A DNA stretch of 8,705 nt from an uncultured Ruminococcus sp. (GTDB taxonomy: Bacteria > Bacillota > Clostridia > Oscillospirales > Ruminococcaceae). Location: the NCBI GenBank assembly GCA_937898375.1, contig CALEJX010000117.1:1-8705 (forward strand). Reading direction: 5' to 3'. A model generated the notes under the pieces. The model had not been told where the DNA came from, made no database searches, and saw only the letters and a program-made list of their open reading frames with translations. Of the stretch, positions 1-5,986 are shown piece after piece; within the stretch, counting starts at the first letter, position 1; the number at the start of each line of letters is the position of its first letter. The translations under genes were made by a program, and so were the position numbers.

Positions 1-1
1 G

Positions 2-22
2 TTTGTGTAAATCTCACACAAA
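2..22. repeat. Short inverted repeat, possible weak terminator or operator
   Basis: TTTGTGT (2-8) is the exact reverse complement of ACACAAA (16-22), with a 7-base spacer. A pyrimidine-rich, only moderately T-rich tract follows. It could be the remnant of a terminator for a gene left of the window or a protein-binding palindrome. The stem is AT-rich and weak, so no function is assigned. Confidence 0.3.
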
Positions 23-125
23 TTCTCTCTTTGCTTGATTTTAATTATACAAAATGTCAATGAATTATTCTAACATAATCTATGAATATACTATTAATTA
101 TTAACTTTTACATAGCGTATATCAG

Positions 126-151
126 TATGTGCATATAGCTAAATGTACATA
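126..151. repeat. Imperfect inverted repeat in AT-rich leader
   Basis: TATGTGCAT (126-134) and ATGTACATA (143-151) are inverted with a single mismatch, which would be a G-U pair in RNA. The spacer is 8 bases. The right arm contains the palindrome ATGTACAT. It lies about 185 bases upstream of the panT promoter and may be chance in AT-rich DNA. Confidence 0.2.
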
Positions 152-335
152 TGAATGTGTAAAACAGGTGTAAAAAGTATCATAATTGTATGAAAGATCA
201 CGACTTTGCTTGAATTATATGACATTTCGCAGTATTCGTTTTGTATTCTTTCGTTAATAAATTATACATTTATGGAAACGCATTTATGCCTGCTTTTCAG
301 AGATAAAAAAATTCATAAAAAATTTGCGTAAGCTA

Positions 336-364
336 TGGAAATACACGAAAAAATATGCTATAAT
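336..364 (+). promoter_or_regulatory. Promoter of the panT-coaX operon
   Basis: The -35 element is TGGAAA at 336-341 (4 of 6 consensus bases) and the -10 element is a perfect TATAAT at 359-364, separated by 17 bases. A TGC immediately before the -10 gives an extended -10. Transcription would start near 371, leaving a leader of about 55 bases before the ATG at 426. Confidence 0.75.
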
Positions 365-383
365 ATATTGGTATTGTATTGTA

Positions 384-417
384 TCCTCCCGTGGCGGAGG
401 AATAATAACAAGGAGGA
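384..417 (+). promoter_or_regulatory. Anti-SD hairpin and SD in the panT leader
   Basis: TCCTCC at 384-389 is exactly complementary to GGAGGA at 396-401 (6-base loop) and also to GGAGGA at 412-417, which is the core of the real Shine-Dalgarno site. The single anti-SD can therefore pair with a decoy or with the SD itself. The near hairpin should be favoured and would leave the SD open; pairing with the distal copy would hide it. The SD (AAGGAGG, 410-416) lies 9 bases before the ATG at 426 and decides that start over the upstream TTG at 324. A regulatory role is inferred. Confidence 0.5.
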
Positions 418-425
418 AATTTAAT

Positions 426-1049
426 ATGAAAACAAAGGTCAACACTAAATCATTGGTGATACTGGGATTGATGACAGCTCTTACAATGATCTTCTCATTT
501 ACCCCTATTGGTTCTATACCGATCGGACCGCTGGTAATTACTCTTAATGTAATTCCTATTGCTATTGCGGCTGTAACGGTGGGTCCTGTGGGAAGTGCGG
601 TCATTGGCGGAATATTCGGACTGCTCAGCTTTTTGCAGTGCTTCGGAATAGGAGTGCCAAGCGGAATGGGTGCAGTTCTTGTATCAATAAATCCAATTTT
701 AGCTTTCGTTCAGCGATTTGTGCCAAGACTTCTTGACGGAATTATCGTTGGATTTATTGCTAAAGGCATGAGCAAGGTCACAAACAACTATGTTTCGTAT
801 GCTGTTACAGGCTTTTTTACTGCATTTTTGAACACAGCGTTCTTTATGAGTGCACTCGTTATGCTGTTCGGCAACACTGATTATGTAAAAGAGCTTATGG
901 GCGGAAAGAATATAATAGTATTTATCTGCACCTTTGTAGGCATAAACGCTTTGGTCGAAATGGCTGTATGCACATTTGTTACAGGCGCAGTAGGCGCTGC
1001 ACTTTACAAAGCAAAGTTCATACCAGGCAAAAGCAAGGCTCAGGCATAA
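426..1049 (+). CDS. panT: ECF transporter S component, probable pantothenate-specific subunit
   Basis: This is a 207-residue, very hydrophobic protein with about six membrane segments (roughly residues 8-26, 33-50, 53-72, 82-112, 122-149, 165-196), the usual size and topology of an energy-coupling-factor substrate-binding subunit. The stretch TPIGSIPIGP (26-35), then NVIPIAIAA and VGPVGSAVIGGIFGLLSFLQ (52-71), matches the S-component pattern seen in PanT-like proteins. S components bind a vitamin outside and share an EcfA-A'-T energising module, whose genes are usually elsewhere; none is in this window. Pantothenate specificity is inferred mainly from the pantothenate kinase gene 24 bases downstream. 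The start at 426 has a strong SD, whereas an in-frame TTG at 324 would add a charged, poorly hydrophobic extension and lies upstream of the promoter. Another vitamin substrate is possible. Confidence 0.85.
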   Translation: MKTKVNTKSLVILGLMTALTMIFSFTPIGSIPIGPLVITLNVIPIAIAAVTVGPVGSAVIGGIFGLLSFLQCFGIGVPSGMGAVLVSINPILAFVQRFVPRLLDGIIVGFIAKGMSKVTNNYVSYAVTGFFTAFLNTAFFMSALVMLFGNTDYVKELMGGKNIIVFICTFVGINALVEMAVCTFVTGAVGAALYKAKFIPGKSKAQA

Positions 1050-1073
1050 ATTCACCGAAAGGACAACACACAA

Positions 1074-1838
1074 ATGGTTTTAGCGGTCGATATAGGAAAC
1101 ACTAACATAGTAATGGGCTGTTTTGAGAGCGACAGGATACTTTTTGTTGAAAGACTTTCTACAAATCAGCAGTCCACAGCACTTGAATATGCGATAATGC
1201 TCAAGAATATCCTTGAGATACATTCTATAGATATGAACGACTTCAAGGGCGGTATAATCTCATCAGTTGTGCCGTCTGTTACCCTCACAATGAAAGAGGC
1301 AATGGAGCGGCTTATCAAAAAGCGTATCATGGTGGTAGGGCCTGGAATAAAGACGGGGTTAAAGATAAATCTTGACAATCCTGCTCAACTTGGAAGCGAC
1401 AGAGTTGCTGACGCAGTTGCGGCGATAAATCTCTACCCTGTGCCTATTATAATGATAGACATGGGCACTGCTACTACCATATCAGTAATAGACAAGGAAA
1501 AGAATTTCATAGGCGGAATGATAATCCCAGGTCTTAGGACTTCCCTCGACTCGCTGTCGGGCAAGGCTTCACAGCTTCCTTTCATCAGCCTTGTGCCGCC
1601 GAAAAAGGTCATAGGCACTAACACTATCGATTGTATGAAGAGCGGTATTATCCACAGCAACGCCGCAAGCATTGACGGCGTTATCGAAAGGATAGAGGAC
1701 GAGCTTGGTGAGAAATGCACTGTAGTTTCCACAGGCGGTGTGGCAAAGATAATAGTGCCTTACTGCAAGCGTGATATCGTCATTGACGATGAGCTTCTGC
1801 TCAAAGGGCTTATGATAATTTACAACAAGAATAAATAA
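1074..1838 (+). CDS. coaX: Type III pantothenate kinase
   Basis: This 254-residue cytoplasmic enzyme of the ASKHA fold phosphorylates pantothenate to 4'-phosphopantothenate, the first step of coenzyme A synthesis. Visible family motifs are the N-terminal phosphate loop DIGNTN (6-11), SSVVPSVT (63-70), GSDR (107-110) with the likely catalytic Asp109, DMGTATT (129-135), GGMIIPG (147-153) and STGG (219-222). The length is normal for the family. Type III enzymes typically need a monovalent cation and are not inhibited by CoA, which would fit control at the level of uptake or transcription. The gene follows panT by 24 bases with an AAAGGA site at 1058-1063, so the two are almost certainly co-transcribed, pairing vitamin uptake with metabolic trapping. 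A terminator follows. Confidence 0.95.
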   Translation: MVLAVDIGNTNIVMGCFESDRILFVERLSTNQQSTALEYAIMLKNILEIHSIDMNDFKGGIISSVVPSVTLTMKEAMERLIKKRIMVVGPGIKTGLKINLDNPAQLGSDRVADAVAAINLYPVPIIMIDMGTATTISVIDKEKNFIGGMIIPGLRTSLDSLSGKASQLPFISLVPPKKVIGTNTIDCMKSGIIHSNAASIDGVIERIEDELGEKCTVVSTGGVAKIIVPYCKRDIVIDDELLLKGLMIIYNKNK

Positions 1839-1858
1839 CAACTAAATACAATACACAC

Positions 1859-1889
1859 AGCGTCGGGTAATTTTATCCGACGCTTTTTT
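1859..1889 (+). terminator. Rho-independent terminator of panT-coaX
   Basis: AGCGTCGG (1859-1866) pairs perfectly with CCGACGCT (1877-1884), extended inward by a G-T and a T-A pair to a 10-pair stem. A run of six T follows (1884-1889). It starts 20 bases after the coaX stop and separates the housekeeping operon from the CotH gene. Confidence 0.92.
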
Positions 1890-1954
1890 ATATCAATAAT
1901 AGACAAACAGACAGGTTTCAAACAGTTGCAAATGCCGAAAATTTGGCGTTTCTA

Positions 1955-1983
1955 TTGCTTTCACAGCTTTGTTATGGTACAAT
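1955..1983 (+). promoter_or_regulatory. Promoter of the CotH lipoprotein gene
   Basis: TTGCTT at 1955-1960 and TACAAT at 1978-1983 are spaced by 17 bases, with TGG directly before the -10 (extended -10). Transcription would start near 1990, giving a leader of about 40 bases. An imperfect GCC-AAAA-TTT-GGC palindrome lies just upstream at 1934-1947. Confidence 0.65.
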
Positions 1984-1995
1984 CATACGAGCAAA

Positions 1996-2009
1996 GTAAA
2001 ACGTTTACA
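1996..2009. promoter_or_regulatory. Palindrome resembling a catabolite-repression (cre) or LacI-family operator
   Basis: GTAAAACGTTTACA is centred on the CG core typical of LacI-family operators and contains the perfect 8-base palindrome AAACGTTT. Against the usual cre pattern TGNAANCGNWNNCA it matches at every defined position except the first two (GT instead of TG). It lies just after the predicted transcription start, where a bound repressor would block early elongation. The role is inferred. Confidence 0.35.
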
Positions 2010-2031
2010 CAAAACAGAAAGCAGGAAATAT

Positions 2032-4011
2032 ATGAACGCAAAAAAGATATTATGCCTTATGTTGGCAGTGCTTATGCTGTCGGGCTGTTCAAAGGGCGGG
2101 GACAGCTCTCAGGCTTCATCAAAAGCAAAGGCGGCTGAAAACTCTGGCAAAGCGGACAGCAGTGTTTCAGACTACGATATTACCACTACCGAGCCTGAAA
2201 CTGACAAGCCTGAGTTTGACCTCAATGACAGCGTGGTAGGCTTCTCACAGGAAAGCGGTTTTTATGACAGCGGTTTCAGCCTTGAGCTTACTGCAAACGA
2301 GGGTGAAAAAATATACTACACCACCGACGGAAGCGACCCAAGAACTTCCGACACAAGGATAGAATACACCGCCCCTATCGAGATAAAAGACAGGAGCAAT
2401 GACCCTAATGTAGTTTCAGCCGTGCCGACAGAGGAGATATCAGGAAACTTTAATGAGTTCAGCTTTGGTGAGGGCAGCTTCTCGTGCAACAAAAAAGCAC
2501 CTGCTGACAATGCGGTGGACAAATGCACTGTCATAAGAGCGGCAAGCGAAAAAAGCGACGGAAGCGTTTCACAGAGCTTCACAAACAGCTTTTACATAGG
2601 CAGTGCAGAGGAGCATATAAAGGGGCTTAAAGAAAGCTGTGAAGCGGCTGGGCATGACCTTGCGGTAATAAACATCACAATGGATTATGATGACCTTTTC
2701 GACAGCCAAAAAGGCATTTACGTCAAGGGGGATATTTTCGACAAGGCGCTTGAGGACTACAAAAACAGCGGTGAGCGCATAGAAAGCGAAACCGCAAGAC
2801 AGCTTGACGCAAACTACAAACAGCGTGGCAAGGAGTGGGAGCGTAACTGCCATATCGAGCTTGACGAGATATCCGCTGAGGGAGATGTGACGAACGCTTT
2901 GTCACAGGACTGCGGCATAAGGATACAGGGAAACTATTCTCGTTCCGACCTGCAAAAGGGCTTCAGGCTTTATGCTAGAAAGAAATACGGCGAGAAAAAG
3001 TTTGGCTATGAGGTATTCGAGGGGCTGAAAAACACGGCAGGGGAAACTATCGACAGCTACAAGACACTTGTGCTTCGTGCAGGTGGAAATTGTGCTTTTA
3101 CAGCGAAATTCAATGACGCTTACTGGCTGAGCCTTATGACGAAGCTTGATTGCTCAACAAAGGCTTCACGCCCATGCGTTGTTTATCTAAACGGCGAATA
3201 CTGGGGACTTTATGTGCTGGAGGAGGACTATTCCGACAAATATTTTGAAAGCCACTACGGCGTGAACAAAGACGATGTGGTGGTCTACAAGGGTGACGCA
3301 GAAACATATCAGAGTGGCTACAAGCTTGACGAGGGTAAGCTTCCCGAGGGAGAAACTGACGAGGGATATTTCTTTAAAGAGCTTACGGATTTCTTCGCTT
3401 CTCACAAAGACTTATCCGCACAGGCAGATTATGAGGAGTTCTCAAAGCTTGTTGACACTGACAGCGTGAGAGATTATTTTCTTGCGGAGGTGTGGATAAA
3501 CAACAAATGGGATTGGCCGGGCAAGAACTGGTCAATGTGGAAAGTACAGAATACAGACAGCTCAAACGAATATGCAGACGGCAAATGGCGTTTCATGTTC
3601 TATGACGTTGAGTTCGGCGGAGTGAGCGGAGAGGGCGACGCTTGGACGAACACAATGAAAGAGGACAACTACAAGCCAAAGGGTCTGCTTGACACGGACA
3701 CGAAAAATCCTGCGGTGCTAAGTTTTGCTTATCTTATGTCAAATGAAGATTTTAGGAACGATTTCAACGACAGGCTTTTGAAAATGTCTGAGGGTACGTT
3801 TGAAAAAGAAAAGGCGCTTGATAGGCTATCTGAATTTGAGAGCATATACTCCCCTCTTTATGAGCAGTTCTTTGCAAGATATCCCGAAACAGGTTCGGCG
3901 GACGAAGCGCTTCACGGGGGATATGCTTCATCAGACTGCATAAGGGCGTTTCTGAACAAGCGTGATAAGGCTATCCAAAGTATTGTGGATTGGACAAATT
4001 CGCAGTTCTGA
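2032..4011 (+). CDS. CotH-kinase-domain lipoprotein with a chitobiase-like β-sandwich module
   Basis: This is a 659-residue predicted lipoprotein. Residues 1-19 form a signal peptide ending in the lipobox LSGC (Cys19), followed by a Ser/Lys-rich linker. Residues about 84-118 (KIYYTTDGSDP core) resemble the chitobiase/β-hexosaminidase C-terminal module; the strand set may finish near 190 after an insertion. Residues about 213-584 match the CotH kinase family: GIRIQGN (295-301), LVLRAGG (346-352), YLNGEYWGLYVLEE (385-398), NNKWDWPGKNW (490-500, with Asp494 and Asn499) and FYDVEFG (523-529, with Asp525 and Glu527) as the likely metal/ATP site. CotH of Bacillus phosphorylates spore-coat proteins; the substrate here is unknown. 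The ATG at 2032 is chosen over an in-frame ATG at 1969, which precedes the -10 element; AGGA lies at 2023-2026. It is monocistronic and convergent with the GH5 gene. Confidence 0.85.
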   Translation: MNAKKILCLMLAVLMLSGCSKGGDSSQASSKAKAAENSGKADSSVSDYDITTTEPETDKPEFDLNDSVVGFSQESGFYDSGFSLELTANEGEKIYYTTDGSDPRTSDTRIEYTAPIEIKDRSNDPNVVSAVPTEEISGNFNEFSFGEGSFSCNKKAPADNAVDKCTVIRAASEKSDGSVSQSFTNSFYIGSAEEHIKGLKESCEAAGHDLAVINITMDYDDLFDSQKGIYVKGDIFDKALEDYKNSGERIESETARQLDANYKQRGKEWERNCHIELDEISAEGDVTNALSQDCGIRIQGNYSRSDLQKGFRLYARKKYGEKKFGYEVFEGLKNTAGETIDSYKTLVLRAGGNCAFTAKFNDAYWLSLMTKLDCSTKASRPCVVYLNGEYWGLYVLEEDYSDKYFESHYGVNKDDVVVYKGDAETYQSGYKLDEGKLPEGETDEGYFFKELTDFFASHKDLSAQADYEEFSKLVDTDSVRDYFLAEVWINNKWDWPGKNWSMWKVQNTDSSNEYADGKWRFMFYDVEFGGVSGEGDAWTNTMKEDNYKPKGLLDTDTKNPAVLSFAYLMSNEDFRNDFNDRLLKMSEGTFEKEKALDRLSEFESIYSPLYEQFFARYPETGSADEALHGGYASSDCIRAFLNKRDKAIQSIVDWTNSQF

Positions 4012-4036
4012 TATTTCACAAAGCATAGCAATTATT

Positions 4037-4113
4037 TGTAGGGGCGAACAGTGTTCGCCTGCAACCTGTCACAAAAGCATAAGATCAACGGGCGACCTCA
4101 GGTCGCCCTTACA
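4037..4113. repeat. Small palindromic repeat element with nested hairpins (REP/MITE-like)
   Basis: The ends TGTAGGGGCGA (4037-4047) and TCGCCCTTACA (4103-4113) are inverted with one mismatch. Each end also lies in its own hairpin: GGCGAAC/GTTCGCC (4043-4049/4053-4059, loop AGT) and GGGCGACC/GGTCGCCC (4090-4097/4101-4108, loop TCA). The element is much more GC-rich than its surroundings. GTAGGGGCG-type hairpins of this sort recur between genes in many Clostridia. No coding capacity and no clear target-site duplication is visible. Confidence 0.6.
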
Positions 4114-4138
4114 TACTAATAATGTATTTACACAAACC

Positions 4139-4174
4139 AAAACGGCAGAACAGCTTATGCTGAACTGCCGTTTT
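4139..4174. terminator. Bidirectional terminator between convergent CotH and GH5 genes
   Basis: AAAACGGCAG (4139-4148) pairs with CTGCCGTTTT (4165-4174). After an AA/AA internal loop, four more pairs form (CAGC/GCTG) around a TTAT loop. The plus-strand reading ends in TTTTT (4171-4175), the minus-strand reading in TTTT, so it can end transcription from both sides. It lies 14 bases from the GH5 stop and 127 bases from the CotH stop. Confidence 0.88.
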
Positions 4175-4187
4175 TATATGCTTTGAT

Positions 4188-5972
4188 TTATGCCGCAGGA
4201 GCGTATGTGAATGTTATCTCGAGGGTGTTTATTTTTCCTGCGTAATCGAGAATAGTTGGTGAAGCCTTTGAAAGGTCGCCGCCTGCTATCCTTGCGCCCT
4301 CAGGTGGTGCTGATACCCATTGATTTACAAGGTTCACTCTTGTGCAAAGCTCATCGTCAGATGTGGTGTAGCCCTCTGCTGTGGTGTCAACAGCTTCGCC
4401 GTTTATCTTTATCTCGTCGATAGTTGCAATATAGTTTGGATAAAGCTTTTCGCCGTTGGCGATACCGAGAGCCGAGAACGCAAAGCCGTTGGCGTTGTTT
4501 GATGACATATCAAGGCTTACTGTGTATGTTCCCTCGCCGTCTATAACTGCGTTTTCTGCGATAACTCCGTCACTTTTTGAGGCTGGGTCATACTCATCGC
4601 CTACGCTGTAGCATACGGAATAATCTGCGCTCTGATACATTATCCATGCCACCGCTGTGTTCTCGTCAGCCTGCGGTGCAGTGTCGTCTGTGAGCTTCTC
4701 AGGTGCGGCTGCAAAAGTTTCATCAAGCTTCTTTGCGGCTGCGGCTCTTTCCTCCTCCATTGTCATTGAGGACTGGTTGTCACGGCGGCGCTCGTCAAAT
4801 ATCTTTGCTATAGTTTCATCACGCATTTTCAGGTCTGAACGTGAGAAGAAGTCACTGCAATCCCAAAGGAAAGGCGCAAAGCCGTAGGCGTCGCAGTTGT
4901 CGAGGAGATTATTAAAAAATTTATCAGTGCCTTTCTTTACGTCACCGCCGTTTGTAAGCACTGCGTACTCGCCGATTATAATGCCGTAGCCCTGCTCGGA
5001 ATACTTTGTCATATTTTTGAAAAGTCTGTTCTGCTCCTCATAGTCTGCCTTTGTACCCCAATCAGAGCGACCCTTTGTGCCGCAGTAATCCCAAGGGGTA
5101 TAGTAGTGAACAGAAAGCAGGAGCTTATCCTTTGCGGTATCAGTTGGCATTTGAAACTTGTCTGAACAAGTCATTGTGATATCGGTATTGTAGCCTGCAA
5201 TAAGAAGAAAACGCTGTTCATTATTGCCGCCTGTTGCACGGACAGTGTCAACAAAGGTCTGATTTATCTTGTTTGTCATTTCATAGCACTCAGCCTTTGA
5301 AAGTGAGCCTGAGTTTTTGCAGACGTCTGTGTCATTGAGCCTATCGCCAAGCTCTTCGTTTGCGCCCTCAAAGATAAGCCTGTCAGAGTATTTTTTATAT
5401 CTGTTCGCTATCTGCGTCCACATGGACTTGTACATTTCAAACGCCTTGTCAACGTCGCTTTGCTCGGAAGAGCCGAACATTCCCCACCAACTTCCGTCCC
5501 AATGGTCGTTGATGATAACATACATATCATTGTCCAAAGCGTAGTTTATTATCTCCTCCACCCTGTCAAGATAAGCTTCATTTATAGTGTAATCGCCTTT
5601 TTCATACTCCATTGCATTTGTCCACGCCACCGGCACACGGAGAGAATCAAAGCCGCTTGCTTTCATGCCCTTTATCATTTCTTCCGTTGTGACAGGCTGA
5701 CCCCATAGAGTTTCAAAGCTTTCAGGGTCGGCGTCGGCAGAATAGTTTTTGTGACCATAGGCTTCCATGGTGTTGCCAAGGTTCGTGCCATTGCCAAGAA
5801 GCCTTGCAAGCTCTGTTGCGGTGAGATCTTTGTTTATGCTTCCGTCATCAGAGGTCTTTTCGCCCTCCTCTGCCTGTGATGAGCTGTCGCTTCCCTTTCC
5901 GCAGCCTGCAAGCAGTGCAGTACAGCCCATTACCGCCGCAGTAAGAAGCGAGATAGCTTTGATAGTTCTCAT
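4188..5972 (-). CDS. Glycoside hydrolase family 5 lipoprotein (endo-β-glucanase-like) with unassigned C-terminal domain
   Basis: This 594-residue predicted lipoprotein has lipobox LAGC (Cys24), an acidic Ser-rich linker, then a GH5 (β/α)8 domain at about 50-395. The family's conserved residues are present: Arg112 (LRVPV), His157 (NDHWDG), Asn205-Glu206 (EGANEE, acid/base Glu206), His289 and Tyr291 (SVHYY), nucleophile Glu335 (IIIGEY) and Trp370. GNTMEAYG and WGQPVTT resemble cellulase-type GH5 subfamilies, but β-glucan, mannan and xyloglucan substrates cannot be told apart. A charged helical linker (about 396-436) leads to a β-rich domain (440-594) containing Trp443, Tyr446 and Trp552, possibly a carbohydrate-binding module I cannot assign. 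No dockerin or S-layer repeat is seen. AGGAGG at 5980-5985 lies 7 bases before the start. It is the second gene of an operon with GH43. Confidence 0.9.
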   Translation of the reverse strand: MRTIKAISLLTAAVMGCTALLAGCGKGSDSSSQAEEGEKTSDDGSINKDLTATELARLLGNGTNLGNTMEAYGHKNYSADADPESFETLWGQPVTTEEMIKGMKASGFDSLRVPVAWTNAMEYEKGDYTINEAYLDRVEEIINYALDNDMYVIINDHWDGSWWGMFGSSEQSDVDKAFEMYKSMWTQIANRYKKYSDRLIFEGANEELGDRLNDTDVCKNSGSLSKAECYEMTNKINQTFVDTVRATGGNNEQRFLLIAGYNTDITMTCSDKFQMPTDTAKDKLLLSVHYYTPWDYCGTKGRSDWGTKADYEEQNRLFKNMTKYSEQGYGIIIGEYAVLTNGGDVKKGTDKFFNNLLDNCDAYGFAPFLWDCSDFFSRSDLKMRDETIAKIFDERRRDNQSSMTMEEERAAAAKKLDETFAAAPEKLTDDTAPQADENTAVAWIMYQSADYSVCYSVGDEYDPASKSDGVIAENAVIDGEGTYTVSLDMSSNNANGFAFSALGIANGEKLYPNYIATIDEIKINGEAVDTTAEGYTTSDDELCTRVNLVNQWVSAPPEGARIAGGDLSKASPTILDYAGKINTLEITFTYAPAA

Positions 5973-5979
5973 ACGATTT

Positions 5980-5986
5980 CCTCCTA
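5980..5986 (-). promoter_or_regulatory. GH5 ribosome binding site overlapping the GH43 stop codon
   Basis: On the minus strand the GH43 stop TAG (5986-5984) shares bases with the GH5 Shine-Dalgarno AGGAGG (5985-5980). The GH5 ATG follows 7 bases later, so the coding regions are 11 bases apart. A ribosome finishing GH43 would stop on the GH5 initiation site, which points to translational coupling and co-transcription. Confidence 0.8.

Larger units (their letters stand above)
1..335. other. AT-rich gene-free region
   Basis: No open frame here looks like a protein: the only long frame reaching into it is antisense to the transporter gene downstream. The stretch is strongly AT-rich and holds two small inverted repeats, annotated separately. 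I see no tRNA, no T-box core, and no vitamin-riboswitch consensus that I recognise. It probably is intergenic DNA upstream of the panT-coaX operon, and the first bases may include the end of the preceding transcription unit. Confidence 0.6.

Noticed and set aside
324..425. Upstream TTG start extending the panT-like protein by 34 residues
   Set aside because: The codon lies upstream of the -35 and -10 elements, so it would not be in the transcript, and the ATG at 426 has a strong SD.
371..425. Known riboswitch in the panT leader
   Set aside because: The leader is about 55 bases and shows no preQ1, TPP, FMN, THF or cobalamin consensus that I recognise; only the anti-SD pairing is visible.
284..604. 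Open frame of 106 codons on the minus strand
   Set aside because: It is antisense to the N-terminal half of the panT-like gene, has no convincing ribosome site and covers the panT promoter and leader; its hydrophobic residues mirror the membrane segments on the other strand.
1969..2031. Upstream ATG adding 21 residues to the CotH lipoprotein
   Set aside because: It precedes the -10 element at 1978-1983, and would place a charged stretch before the signal peptide; the ATG at 2032 gives a normal lipoprotein signal.
4021..4120. Possible CRISPR array from the adjacent GC-rich palindromes
   Set aside because: There are only two hairpins, different in sequence and in inverted arrangement; no regular direct repeats and spacers, and no cas genes nearby.
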